DNA of 40,142 nucleotides from a bacterium (GCA_035505375.1 DATJQV010000053.1:1-40142), one strand, 5' to 3'. Counted from the first letter of the stretch, positions 7,978 through 15,668 are shown. The notes: a model not told the origin generated them from the sequence alone. Numbers and translations are program-made.

Positions 7978-8001
7978 CCGGGGCGGCAGATGCCGCCCCG
8001 G
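7978..8001 (-). terminator. Strong GC hairpin after the 8023-8445 gene
   Basis: Perfect 10-bp arms CCGGGGCGGC and GCCGCCCCGG with an AGAT loop, 21 bp past the stop of the minus-strand gene. There is no U-run on that strand, so it may instead stabilise a 3' end. Confidence 0.45.
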
Positions 8002-8022
8002 TTTCGCCTTGCGTCTGGTGTG

Positions 8023-8445
8023 CTAAGGCTGTGGAGGCAAAGGCGGGGGTGCGGGCGTCCCGTAATCTGTCTTGTCCGGTTGTTCGCGCCTGCGAGCTGC
8101 ACGGATGATGGCGAAGCAGGCTAGCATGGCGAGGCCGATGAATCCGAAGATGAATCCGCCGGTGAAGTCGTTGCCGCGTTGCGCCACTTGGCCGAAGACC
8201 AGGGCCAGGCCGAAGGCGAGGAGGATGGCCCCGATTATCAGCAGGGCGTAGAAGTTGCCGGTCCGCCGGCGATGAGGGGGCGGCATCATTCCTTGCTCAA
8301 TCATCTTCATACGCTCGCGGTGCCTCTTCTGCGATCCGGTGATGGCGACGACAAATGCCCCGACCACGGCCACAATCGGTAGCCCGAATATCAGGAAGAT
8401 GGCCAGGGTGCCGTTAAACGAATTCAGTATGCTGCTTGGGGTCAC
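8023..8445 (-). CDS. Two-helix membrane protein, DUF6249-like
   Basis: A 140-residue inner-membrane protein. Hydrophobic segments lie at residues 14-36 (LAIFLIFGLPIVAVVGAF) and 66-110 (two closely spaced helices). Between them is a basic cytoplasmic stretch RHRERMKMIEQGMMPP, the pattern seen in DUF6249-type proteins. The C-terminus is proline-rich. The GTG start at 8445 has a strong AGGAGG 7 nt upstream. The gene lies 13 bp after the small gene at 8459-8698 and is probably in one operon with it, divergent from the ECF sigma gene. Function unknown. Confidence 0.7.
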   Translation of the reverse strand: MTPSSILNSFNGTLAIFLIFGLPIVAVVGAFVVAITGSQKRHRERMKMIEQGMMPPPHRRRTGNFYALLIIGAILLAFGLALVFGQVAQRGNDFTGGFIFGFIGLAMLACFAIIRAARRREQPDKTDYGTPAPPPLPPQP

Positions 8446-8458
8446 GGTATTCCTCCTG

Positions 8459-8698
8459 TTAGTTCAACTCGGAGCGGTCAGGCGTGGTCCCGGCGACGAG
8501 GCTCGGGCCCGTCGGCCTGACTACAATGGTATCAACGATCATGTTGGGAAGCGGGGCACTCACAACGACCTCGGGCATCATCCCGACAGCCGCCGCGTGG
8601 TTGCTCGACAGTAAGTTGCCCCTCAGCACGGCGAAGGCAAGGAGTGCTATCGCGGTCAAGACATAGAAGGTTGCTTTCATTCGCGTCGTCATGCCCAT
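8459..8698 (-). CDS. Small single-pass membrane protein
   Basis: About 79 residues from the ATG at 8698 (others at 8692 and 8680). The product has a hydrophobic helix ATFYVLTAIALLAFAVL followed by about 50 periplasmic-type residues (PEVVVSAPLPNMIVDTIVV). It may be a membrane-anchored protein or a secreted one. No family recognised and no clear ribosome site. It is the first gene of a two-gene unit transcribed away from the sigma factor gene. Confidence 0.5.
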   Translation of the reverse strand: MGMTTRMKATFYVLTAIALLAFAVLRGNLLSSNHAAAVGMMPEVVVSAPLPNMIVDTIVVRPTGPSLVAGTTPDRSELN

Positions 8699-8711
8699 AT
8701 GACGTGACGGG

Positions 8712-8740
8712 TTGCGCATTTGTTGCAGTCGGTGTAACAT
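8712..8740 (+). promoter_or_regulatory. Promoter of the ECF sigma gene
   Basis: TTGCGC (8712-8717), a 17-bp spacer and TAACAT (8735-8740) predict a start near 8747, just before a GGAG ribosome site at 8748-8751. The leader would be about 14 nt. Confidence 0.4.
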
Positions 8741-8760
8741 TCTCGACGGAGCCGCGTCTT

Positions 8761-9339
8761 ATGGACAAGCAATTGGATGCCATACCTGAGGATTCACTGG
8801 TCAGTCGCTCCGCCCGGGGCGACGAGCAGGCTTTCGGGGTGCTGGTTGAACGCTACAAAGGTATGCTGTACTCAATGGCCACGAGGCTGATGAAAGACCG
8901 CGGGCGCGCCGAGGACGCGGCGCAGGAGAGTTTCATCAAGGCTTGGGCCGCGTTGCCCGGGTTCAAGGGCGAGTCGAAGTTCTCGTCGTGGCTGTACCGC
9001 ATATGCTACAATACGTGCATCAGCGAATTGCGCAAGCGGAAGCCCGAGGTCGAACTGGACGAGGCGATGGAGGTGCCGGTCGAAGGACCGGCGCAGGAGT
9101 TCCGGAACCGCGACATTCAGGCTACGATACAGGATGAGGTCAGTAGACTGCCGGATGATTACCGAGCCGCCATAACGCTGTACCATTTCAACGGCCTGTC
9201 TTATGAGGAGATTGCGAAGCTGACCCGAAAGCCGATGGGGACGGTGAAGGCCAACATACACCGTGCCCGCGCTGCTCTGAAAACCCGGCTGGTCGAGCGA
9301 GTCGGCTGGGACAACTTGAAAGAGGTGATGTGGCAGTGA
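8761..9339 (+). CDS. ECF sigma factor (RpoE type)
   Basis: A 192-residue group IV sigma factor. Region 2 spans about residues 20-90 (GDEQAFGVLVERYKG, AEDAAQESFIKAWAAL, SSWLYRICYN) and region 4 about 125-180 (LPDDYRAAITLYHFNGLSYE, then EIAKLTRKPMGTVKANIHRA, the -35-binding helix-turn-helix). The ATG at 8761 is preferred to in-frame upstream codons because conserved region 2 follows soon after and GGAG lies 9 nt upstream. An anti-sigma gene follows, so the protein is probably held at the membrane until a signal releases it. The last residues LKEVMWQ recur just before the anti-sigma gene, which marks the flank of an insertion. Confidence 0.93.
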   Translation: MDKQLDAIPEDSLVSRSARGDEQAFGVLVERYKGMLYSMATRLMKDRGRAEDAAQESFIKAWAALPGFKGESKFSSWLYRICYNTCISELRKRKPEVELDEAMEVPVEGPAQEFRNRDIQATIQDEVSRLPDDYRAAITLYHFNGLSYEEIAKLTRKPMGTVKANIHRARAALKTRLVERVGWDNLKEVMWQ

Positions 9340-9518
9340 CAGTCTTCAGTTACCAGGTACCAGTTTCCAGGTGGACACGGTCCATCGCTGAGTTCCGTTT
9401 CGGTGATGGTCCAGCACCCTCACCCTTCCCTCTCCCTCAAGGGGGAGGGAATAGAAGGGAGGGGGTCGAACTTGCCACTGCTTACGCGGATGTCAGTAGC
9501 CCGGTGGTCTGGTTTTAT
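9340..9518. repeat. Insertion between sigma and anti-sigma genes
   Basis: Immediately after the sigma stop codon come five heptamers (9340-9374, CAGTTAC type), then 9417-9465, a polypurine/polypyrimidine palindromic element related to those at 21941-21990 and 32003-32053. The insertion is bounded by imperfect 24-bp direct repeats at 9316-9339 and 9519-9542 (18 of 24 positions agree). The repeats encode LKEVMW at the end of the sigma gene and contain the ribosome site and GTG of the anti-sigma gene. Confidence 0.75.
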
Positions 9519-9532
9519 CTGAAGGAGCTGAT

Positions 9533-10009
9533 GTGGCGATAAGTTGCGAGGAATTCAAGAACCGGTTGCAGGATTACGTTACCCGCCAGCTTGAGCCCGA
9601 GGAGCGTCGGCAGGTTGACGCGCACCTGCTCGAGTGCGCCGATTGCCAGCACGAACTGGCGGTCATGACCGCCATCGTCTCCACGCTGGACCATCAGCCG
9701 GTGACGGAACCTTCGTCGGAGTTCACGTCAAAGGTGCTTGCCGGGCTGCCGAAGCAGCGGACGTTTGTGCCAAGCCTATGGTGGGCGCTCGTGCTGACGC
9801 CGATACTAGCCGGAGTGGCTTTCCTGCTGCGAGCGCCGGTTGCGGCTGAATTGGCGAAGCTGCTTGACCGGCTCCCGTCGCCACCCGCGCAGTTGCCGGC
9901 TCCGACTACTTCTCAGGTGGCGCTGGTGGTCGGCGTTGTCGTTGGTCTAGGGCTTCTGGTGTCAGCCGGCGCGGTTTATTACTGCTGGGAGCAGTATCTG
10001 CGCGACTAG
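9533..10009 (+). CDS. Zinc-finger anti-sigma factor, two-helix membrane protein
   Basis: A 158-residue protein. Residues 1-45 form a zf-HC2 (anti-sigma zinc) domain: CEEF near the start, then HLLECADCQHEL with the HxxxCxxC metal ligands. Hydrophobic segments lie at about 81-98 (LWWALVLTPILAGVAFLL) and 127-149 (VALVVGVVVGLGLLVSAG). The GTG at 9533 follows GAAGGAG. It should sequester the ECF factor encoded upstream. The junction between the two genes was probably a stop-start overlap before the insertion at 9340-9518 separated them. Confidence 0.88.
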   Translation: MAISCEEFKNRLQDYVTRQLEPEERRQVDAHLLECADCQHELAVMTAIVSTLDHQPVTEPSSEFTSKVLAGLPKQRTFVPSLWWALVLTPILAGVAFLLRAPVAAELAKLLDRLPSPPAQLPAPTTSQVALVVGVVVGLGLLVSAGAVYYCWEQYLRD

Positions 10010-10021
10010 CGTAGCGCCGCA

Positions 10022-10125
10022 AGGTACCAGTTATCAGGTACCAGTTTCCAGTGGCCGACAGCGCGAATTCGCCGTCTGAAGGCTTAGCTTCCAGTTACCA
10101 GGTACCGGTTACGATGGCCAGTTTC
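10022..10125. repeat. Heptamer arrays left of the four-helix-bundle gene
   Basis: Five units at 10022-10056 (AGGTACC, AGTTATC, AGTTTCC type) and about six at 10084-10125 (CCAGTTA, CCAGGTA type). Their sequence is the reverse complement of the array at 10583-10617 on the other side of the next gene. Confidence 0.75.
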
Positions 10126-10149
10126 CACGGAGGTCGGAAGTGGGGCTGT

Positions 10150-10563
10150 TTACGCTTCTTTGTTCGGGCTGGTTTGAGGTGCGCTGCAGGAGCGGACGAT
10201 GGCACCGAAGATGAGGGTCAACTCCTTCGCCTCCGACCACAGCTCGCGTGCTCTGGGTTTGCGTTCGGGGCATGCGGCCGCGAGCATGTGCAGCCAGTGC
10301 TGCGTTTCGCGTGCCTCCTTGGCGCAGATGCTGATCTTGTGCCTGAAGTCGAGGCGCGATTCGGCCTCATTTGCTTCTGAGTAGTTGGCTCCGACGCTCG
10401 TCGCCGCTCGTACCAGTTGCGAGATGAGCGAGCGTGTTACGGCGTTCCGTTCGATTGTCCGCGCGAAGGTGATGACGTCCACGCCAAACCGCGAAGTCCT
10501 TCCAACGAGGTCCTGCCGGGTCTTGCCAGGGGCATGGCTATCGGACGCACCGGCGGGCTTCAC
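10150..10563 (-). CDS. Four-helix-bundle protein (23S rRNA IVP family)
   Basis: A protein of up to 137 residues with no signal peptide. The family core is clear: SLISQLVRAATSVGANYSEA, then SRLDFRHKISICAKEARETQ and HWLHMLAAA, the pattern of four-helix-bundle proteins related to those encoded in 23S rRNA intervening sequences and to the Avd accessory protein of diversity-generating retroelements. No rRNA and no reverse transcriptase is nearby. The start is uncertain: a GTG at 10563 is used, but the conserved part begins near KTRQDLVGR (residue 14). The gene is flanked on both sides by inverted copies of one heptamer array. Molecular role of stand-alone members is unknown. Confidence 0.85.
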   Translation of the reverse strand: MKPAGASDSHAPGKTRQDLVGRTSRFGVDVITFARTIERNAVTRSLISQLVRAATSVGANYSEANEAESRLDFRHKISICAKEARETQHWLHMLAAACPERKPRARELWSEAKELTLIFGAIVRSCSAPQTSPNKEA

Positions 10564-10582
10564 GAGGCGTGTCCGGTTCCGC

Positions 10583-10617
10583 TAACTGGTCACTGGTACC
10601 TGGTCACTGGTACCTCA
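10583..10617. repeat. Heptamer array abutting a stop codon
   Basis: Five units: TAACTGG, TCACTGG, TACCTGG, TCACTGG, TACCTCA. The last unit contains the stop codon (10615-10617) of the minus-strand membrane protein gene. Confidence 0.75.
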
Positions 10618-11256
10618 GTGGATTAGCCCCAGCCAGTCTCCCAGCAGGAACTGTAGCCTCCCGATGAATAGCGATATACGGGCCATGACGGTGTAGCCGA
10701 AGGATGCGCCGAATCCGACCATGATGAAGACGATGCCGACGTAGCTGATCGGCTTCAATACGCCCTTGCGTTCGGCGGAGAAGAAGAAGTAGCTGATGGT
10801 GGCAATCACGCCGACGAGAATGAGGATGGCCCAAAGCGCCGTGTCCCAGTGTGTGAGTTGCCCGCGGGTGACGATTGTCGCCTTCAATTGCCGGATGATC
10901 TCGGCGTCAATCGCGCGCGGTATTCCCATGCCGCAGGAGTAGCCAAGCGCGATCGAAATCGGGATGCGTACCAGCCACGAGATTTTGGGGATGAACCGCG
11001 TGAAGTAGAGCGCGCCGATGATGGCGAGGGATATGAGCCAGATCTTGGTCCCGATATTCGAGCCGTGCCGGATCGGGTTGATGAGGACGGGCACAAGCAG
11101 CAGGTGCCACGTGACCGCGATTGAGTAGCCGTTGGCCAGCCCTACGTACAGGTGCTCAGCGGCGCGGTAGAAAGGGTTTTCGCGGTAGAGGAAGGAGAAC
11201 ATGGCGAGCGTCAGGATTGCCGCGATCCAGACCCAGGGGTCGGGGGAGAGGTTCAT
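10615..11256 (-). CDS. Six-helix membrane protein, last gene of a membrane operon
   Basis: A 213-residue integral membrane protein with about six hydrophobic segments: 8-24, 37-59, 72-90, 94-113, 137-159 and 168-205. Motifs include YRENPFYRAAEHLYVGLANG near the N-terminus and GMGIPRAIDAEIIRQLKAT in a central loop. No transporter or enzyme signature was recognised. The ATG at 11256 has AGGAGG 6 nt upstream. It is separated from the previous operon gene by a fold-back repeat but lies on the same strand and has a similar membrane character. I infer it belongs to one complex with the products of 11402-14045. Confidence 0.7.
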   Translation of the reverse strand: MNLSPDPWVWIAAILTLAMFSFLYRENPFYRAAEHLYVGLANGYSIAVTWHLLLVPVLINPIRHGSNIGTKIWLISLAIIGALYFTRFIPKISWLVRIPISIALGYSCGMGIPRAIDAEIIRQLKATIVTRGQLTHWDTALWAILILVGVIATISYFFFSAERKGVLKPISYVGIVFIMVGFGASFGYTVMARISLFIGRLQFLLGDWLGLIH

Positions 11257-11300
11257 GAGGACCTCCTGTTCCGAGAATCGGCCGAAGTCGCAGTGATGAT

Positions 11301-11383
11301 AGTCCAGAACCCGGAGTCCAGAGTCCAGAATTCAGAGTCTACAGACATTCTGGTTTCTGGTTTCTGGATTCTGAATTCTGCAT
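11301..11383. repeat. Fold-back element made of inverted heptamers
   Basis: The left arm has units AGTCCAG, AACCCGG, AGTCCAG, AGTCCAG, AATTCAG (11301-11335). The right arm has five units TCTGGTT, TCTGGTT, TCTGGAT, TCTGAAT, TCTGCAT (11349-11383). The right arm is the reverse complement of the ATTCAGA family, so the transcript can fold into an imperfect hairpin of about 33 bp. It lies within the operon, between the third and fourth membrane genes. Confidence 0.75.
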
Positions 11384-11401
11384 TGTCCCCTGTCTGGTAT
11401 G

Positions 11402-12283
11402 TCATGACTTCCTCCTGCGGGTGACGAAGTAGGCGATGTTGCCGATGATGATAAAGGCCATGATGGCGAGGTGCGCAGCGGCCTGCGACGACATTGCCTC
11501 AGTGCCTTTGCTGCGCAGATGCCAGTCCATGCCGTTCTTGGCCATGCGCTGTTCGAGCAGCTCCTCGTATTCGGCCGCCCCCTTCATGCCGGCCAGCATA
11601 CCCGTGAACTGGCCGGAGTTGACATAGGGATAGAAGTCAGCAGCCGATACCGCGGTGATGCCGCAACCGAGATGGACGCCGAACTGGGTCTGGGCGAGGT
11701 TGATCCACGAGAGCGGGAAAGCCGAAGCGGCAATCGACACGAGGATGCCGGCGTCGTCATAGTTCTTCAGCCGCTGCATCACCGGCAGGCTCTCGGTCTT
11801 CTGGCCGTAGTAGTCAACCGGGAAGACTTTGGCAATGTGCTGACCCATGCCGAGCATTACGGTAACCACCGGCGTGGTCCAGCCCCAGAAGACGTAGTCT
11901 CTCCCGTTGATTACTGAGTCGGCATTGGTCTTGGCGTGGGCGTTGAACTCGGCGGTGACTTGACGTATGGCATCCTGGCCGAGGCCGAGGCCCTGCGGGG
12001 CCATCGCGAGTACGCCGACCGGCCGGTGGATGACAAATGCGTGGCGCAGCAGCGCCACGAGCATTGGCTGGAGTTCGGCCTGCGTATCGGGCGTGTAGTC
12101 AACCGAGATGATCAGGGCCTTGTTCGCCGGCATCGTGTCGATGTAGTGGAACATGCTTTCGACCGGCGGGGTGGCCACTGACTTTATCTTGAAGGGGAAG
12201 ATCAGCGGCAGCATTACCACCAGCCAGACCACGAGATAAATCCAGCGGCGGTCGATGGCTTGAAGTTTCTTCCAGAATTCCAT
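11402..12283 (-). CDS. Membrane-anchored protein with a large soluble domain
   Basis: A 293-residue protein with one helix at 14-33 (RWIYLVVWLVVMLPLIFPF) and one at about 263-287, followed by RRRKS, which places the tail in the cytoplasm and the roughly 230-residue middle outside. The middle has alternating strand and helix patterns (NKALIISVDYTPDTQAEL, VGVLAMAPQGLGLGQDAI, YDDAGILVSIAASAFP) suggestive of a Rossmann-like fold, but no catalytic motif was recognised. The start ATG overlaps the stop of the upstream gene (TGATG), with GGGAGG 7 nt upstream, so translation is coupled. Confidence 0.72.
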   Translation of the reverse strand: MEFWKKLQAIDRRWIYLVVWLVVMLPLIFPFKIKSVATPPVESMFHYIDTMPANKALIISVDYTPDTQAELQPMLVALLRHAFVIHRPVGVLAMAPQGLGLGQDAIRQVTAEFNAHAKTNADSVINGRDYVFWGWTTPVVTVMLGMGQHIAKVFPVDYYGQKTESLPVMQRLKNYDDAGILVSIAASAFPLSWINLAQTQFGVHLGCGITAVSAADFYPYVNSGQFTGMLAGMKGAAEYEELLEQRMAKNGMDWHLRSKGTEAMSSQAAAHLAIMAFIIIGNIAYFVTRRRKS

Positions 12284-12945
12284 CAGGCGCCTCCCAGCCA
12301 GCCGCGTTCAATCCCCAGGAGGATCTTCAGGGACGTGGCCAGAATGCCAAGCTGGATCCCGAAGTTGATGCCGCGCTTGGCCGCGGTGTTGGGAACGGCG
12401 AGAATCCACTCCGCGAACGACGGCAGCGGGTGGAATATCATTCGGCCCAGCGGGACCGCGCCCAGCATCAGCACAAATGCCGCCGCGAGCAGGAGCGTCG
12501 CCGCGAAGCTGCGGGCGCGGAATGCCCGGTACGCGGCCGAGGCCATGAAGAAGGCGAGCATCGAGAACATCGTGGCCCCAAGCGGCACGATCATGTTCAT
12601 GTATAGCGTCTGCATGTGGAACGAGAAGCTGCCGATGTGGGTCGGCAGAATCCCGGGATGCGCAGGGTCGATGCCGCCGAACAGGCCGATAATGCCGGTG
12701 ACAAGGATGGTGATGACTGTTATCCAGCTATACTGCCAGTTCACGATCTTGTGTTGGATCTTGTTGAAGTGGTGCTGGAGAATCGAGCCGAGACCCAGCA
12801 CGAGGCTGAACGCGGTGATGATCCGCAGTACGTCGTTGCGCATCGACTCGTCCACAGCTTGTACCGCATGGTGCGGGATGAAGTATGTCACCGCGCCGAA
12901 GATGCCGGTCACGAGCACCAGTATTAGAGGTAGTCGTTTCTTCAT
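12283..12945 (-). CDS. Six-helix membrane protein
   Basis: A 220-residue protein with hydrophobic segments at about 5-24, 39-60, 74-92, 117-140, 145-167 and 193-213. A polar loop after helix 3 contains GGIDPAHPGILPTHIGS with several histidines, and the first loop has IPHHAVQAVDE. Conserved-looking histidines and aspartates could bind metal, but this is only suggestive. AGGAG lies 7 nt before the ATG at 12945. The gene starts 8 bp after the preceding stop and overlaps the following start, placing it firmly in the operon. Confidence 0.72.
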   Translation of the reverse strand: MKKRLPLILVLVTGIFGAVTYFIPHHAVQAVDESMRNDVLRIITAFSLVLGLGSILQHHFNKIQHKIVNWQYSWITVITILVTGIIGLFGGIDPAHPGILPTHIGSFSFHMQTLYMNMIVPLGATMFSMLAFFMASAAYRAFRARSFAATLLLAAAFVLMLGAVPLGRMIFHPLPSFAEWILAVPNTAAKRGINFGIQLGILATSLKILLGIERGWLGGA

Positions 12946-12953
12946 TGATTCTC

Positions 12954-14045
12954 CTAGAGGTACTTGAGTACCGGTAGGCCGGCGACGAGCGCCAGGAGAG
13001 TGCCCGCCACGATAATGATGACGATGAGCGCCTTGGAGTAGTCCTGGCCCTTGATGGCGCCCAGAAGCAGCGGCTCGCGCGAGAGATAGGCCGAGGCAGC
13101 ATAGAGCTCCTCGCCAATGAGCGTGTAGTCGCAGGCAGTGATGAAGAACGGCAACTGCGAGACCGCGTCGGTGCCGGCAATCTGGACTGCGCCGGTCGCA
13201 GCGCCGGTCTCAGCCATGATCAGCGACTCGGCGTAGAACATGCCGACGAGGAAGTTGGTCGCCGGCTTCTCGCGGGTCATGATTCCGTCCACGGCCGCGG
13301 CGAAGGCGAACTGCACGTCGGTGACGAAGAACACGATGTCCTGGGTGAACGCATCGGGCCGGCCGACCGACGTGTACGACTCTTTCACGATTTCCCGCGC
13401 GACGGTGTAGACGATGGGGTCGGTGTTGGGCACGATGAGCGGAGTCCCGAACTTTGCCGTCTTCTTGGCCACCTCGCCGAGGATGTTAAGCGAGGCGATG
13501 GTCGCCACGTCGGCAATCGAGGAGGTGCCGGGAACGTAGAGCGTGGGCCGGCCCATCTCGGTGGCGCGCCCCAGTGCCTCGTCCACGGCGTCGAGCCCGG
13601 AGATGCGGCGGATGAACAGATTCCGGTCCTTCCGCGCCCGGCTGATGAAGTAGAACAGGATGAATGACAGAACGACGCTGCCGATAAGCGCCGGCACCGT
13701 GTCAAAGTTGAACCATTGAGGCGACGCGACCGCATAACCCGACACCGGGGCTTCCGCAGACTCGGTGTTGGACTCGGCGATGATCTTGTACTGATATGGG
13801 ACGCCGTCATGTGCGCCTTGATCAACAAAGCTTGTCGCCCGGCGACCGGCGAAGTTCAGCGTGTCCCAGGCCGTGGCCCCCTTGGCTTGGCGGAGTACTT
13901 GATAGCCGAGCAGGCCCGAGTCCGGGGACGCCGTCCAGGTTACGAGAATACTGCCGCCGCCGTCATTCGGCACGTCGCGGGCCGCGACGTTGCCCGGCGG
14001 GGCCAAGCTGCTCAAGAGCAGCGCGACAATACAGGATAACGCCAA
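12954..14045 (-). CDS. Fibronectin III plus DUF6754-like membrane protein
   Basis: A 363-residue protein. After a signal peptide (1-22) comes a fibronectin type III domain at about 24-110 (ILVTWTASPDSGLLGYQVLR, then YQYKIIAE). A helix at 117-137 (ALIGSVVLSFILFYFISRAR) is followed by a cytoplasmic domain with GLDAVDEALGRATEMGRPTL, VPNTDPIVYTVAREI and GMFYAESLIMAETGAATGA, and a C-terminal helix at 338-358. This arrangement resembles DUF6754 proteins, whose function is unknown. The TTG start at 14045 is supported by AGGAGG 7 nt upstream. It is the first gene of the four-gene membrane operon. Confidence 0.72.
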   Translation of the reverse strand: MALSCIVALLLSSLAPPGNVAARDVPNDGGGSILVTWTASPDSGLLGYQVLRQAKGATAWDTLNFAGRRATSFVDQGAHDGVPYQYKIIAESNTESAEAPVSGYAVASPQWFNFDTVPALIGSVVLSFILFYFISRARKDRNLFIRRISGLDAVDEALGRATEMGRPTLYVPGTSSIADVATIASLNILGEVAKKTAKFGTPLIVPNTDPIVYTVAREIVKESYTSVGRPDAFTQDIVFFVTDVQFAFAAAVDGIMTREKPATNFLVGMFYAESLIMAETGAATGAVQIAGTDAVSQLPFFITACDYTLIGEELYAASAYLSREPLLLGAIKGQDYSKALIVIIIVAGTLLALVAGLPVLKYL

Positions 14046-14131
14046 TTTGCCTCCTAGTTGCTGCCGGGAAGCGGCAGCGCGAGCGGGTGGTCTGGTCTCA
14101 TCGGGTTAACTGCGTGCAAAACCGACGCGTG

Positions 14132-14159
14132 AGTCTATTGAAACCCGGGTGTGGGTCAA
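14132..14159 (-). promoter_or_regulatory. Promoter of the four-gene membrane operon
   Basis: On the minus strand TTGACC (14159-14154), a 16-bp spacer and TAGACT (14137-14132). The predicted start near 14125 leaves a leader of about 80 nt before the TTG codon with its AGGAGG site. Confidence 0.45.
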
Positions 14160-14186
14160 CAGCCGCAGGCAGCTGAGCTAAGTGGG

Positions 14187-15617
14187 CTACTCGGTCCACC
14201 GCCGGCGCTCGCGTTCCATTTGAGCGAGATAGCGCCGGGTTACCCCGGTCGGGTATTTGCCGTTGAAGCAGGCAGTGCAGAAGCCCGGCACCGACGAGTT
14301 GCCGCGGACCGCATCGACCAGGCCATCGTAGGTCTGGTACACGAGAGCGTCGGCTCCGACGACCTTGCGGATCTGCTCGACAGTCCGGTTCTTTGCCACG
14401 AACTCGCCGCGGGTCATCATGTCGATGCCGTAGACACAAGGGCAACGAAGCGGCGGCGCCGTGATCGCCATGAAGACCTTGCGTGCACCGGCATCGCGTA
14501 CCATCTGGACGATCTCGCGCGAAGTCGTACCGCGGACGATGGAGTCATCCACCAGCATGACGTCCTTGCCCACGACTTGAGACCTTACCGGGTTGAGCTT
14601 CTGGCGGACGGAGAGAGCTCGTCGGTCCTGGCCATGCATGATGAAAGTGCGTGCAATGTAACGGTTCTTGATGAGACCCTCGCGCAGGTCTACACCCAGG
14701 GTCGAGGCGAGCGAACTGGCCGCGGCCCGGGCAGTGTCGGGCACCGGAACGATGACGTCGGGCTTCAGTCCCTGGCGCGCGACCTCATGAGCCAGGCGCT
14801 CGCCGAGCCGCAGTCGCGCCTGGTAGACTTCGATGCCGTCAATGACTGAATCGGGTCGGGCAAAGTAGACGAACTCGAAGATGCACGGCCGCGGCGTGCC
14901 GGGGCGCACTTGACTACGATGTACCTTGCCCTTGAAGTCCACGAATATCGCCTCGCCGGGTTTCACGTCGGTGAAGCCGTGGAACCCGAGGCGATCAAAG
15001 GCAACGCTCTCGGAGGCGAAGGCGAACTCGTCGCCCTGCTGAGAGAAGACCAGAGGCTTGATGCCGAACGGGTCGCGGAAGGCGAGCAATCCGCGCTTGT
15101 GGATCAGCGCGACGACCGAATAGGCTCCATGGGCCCGGTCGAACACGCCCTGGACTGCCTTGAATACCGCGGTTGGGCCGAAGCGTCTCAAGTTCGACTG
15201 CTCCAGGCCCTCGGCAAACACGTTCAGCACCGGCTCGACGTCGGAACAACTGGTGAGTTGGCGAAAGTCCTTGAACATCAATTCGCGGCGCAGGTCGGAG
15301 TAGTTGGTGACATTACCGTTGTGGACCATTGCTATGCCGAACGGATGATTCACGTAGAACGGTTGGGCATCTTCGGCTGAGCCGGGTCCAATGGTCGGGT
15401 AGCGGGTGTGGCCGATGCCGGCATTACCGGTCAGGCGCGACAGGTTCTTTGGATTGAAGACGTTCGCGACCGTGCCGTTACCCTTCTTGAGGTGGAACGT
15501 GCCGTCCGAGGTCAGAACTCCGGCCGAATCCTGGCCACGGTGCTGCAGCGCCAGCAGACCCTCGACGAGGTCAGGGCCGACTTCTCGCCGGGTGATGAGT
15601 CCGATTACGCCACACAT
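14187..15617 (-). CDS. purF: Amidophosphoribosyltransferase PurF
   Basis: A 476-residue cytoplasmic enzyme that makes 5-phosphoribosylamine from PRPP and glutamine, the first step of purine synthesis. Cys2 after the initiator Met is the glutaminase nucleophile (MCGVIGLI), and HRGQDSAG and GHTRYPT are family motifs. The phosphoribosyltransferase half carries the PRPP loop VMLVDDSIVRGTT. Cysteines in RPCIFEF, CPCVYG and CTAC fit the 4Fe-4S-containing Bacillus subtilis type. The ATG at 15617 follows its -10 box by 6 nt, so the mRNA is probably leaderless. No other purine gene is nearby. Confidence 0.96.
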   Translation of the reverse strand: MCGVIGLITRREVGPDLVEGLLALQHRGQDSAGVLTSDGTFHLKKGNGTVANVFNPKNLSRLTGNAGIGHTRYPTIGPGSAEDAQPFYVNHPFGIAMVHNGNVTNYSDLRRELMFKDFRQLTSCSDVEPVLNVFAEGLEQSNLRRFGPTAVFKAVQGVFDRAHGAYSVVALIHKRGLLAFRDPFGIKPLVFSQQGDEFAFASESVAFDRLGFHGFTDVKPGEAIFVDFKGKVHRSQVRPGTPRPCIFEFVYFARPDSVIDGIEVYQARLRLGERLAHEVARQGLKPDVIVPVPDTARAAASSLASTLGVDLREGLIKNRYIARTFIMHGQDRRALSVRQKLNPVRSQVVGKDVMLVDDSIVRGTTSREIVQMVRDAGARKVFMAITAPPLRCPCVYGIDMMTRGEFVAKNRTVEQIRKVVGADALVYQTYDGLVDAVRGNSSVPGFCTACFNGKYPTGVTRRYLAQMERERRRWTE

Positions 15618-15623
15618 GAATGT

Positions 15624-15652
15624 ATGTTACCGGCAGGACGTGGCAAAGTCAA
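15624..15652 (-). promoter_or_regulatory. purF promoter, leaderless geometry
   Basis: On the minus strand TTGACT (15652-15647), a 17-bp spacer and TAACAT (15629-15624), then 6 nt and the ATG of purF. No Shine-Dalgarno fits in that space. Confidence 0.55.
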
Positions 15653-15668
15653 AGCCGTGTCGCCGCGA

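Noticed and set aside
8733-8760. ECF-type promoter TGTAAC-N16-CGTCTT before the sigma gene, suggesting autoregulation
   Set aside because: Its transcript would start past the ATG at 8761 and lose the GGAG ribosome site; the TTGCGC-N17-TAACAT promoter fits better.
9330-9542. Open frame of 70 codons between sigma and anti-sigma genes
   Set aside because: It starts at the duplicated GTG and translates the repeat insertion; it is better seen as a by-product of that insertion.
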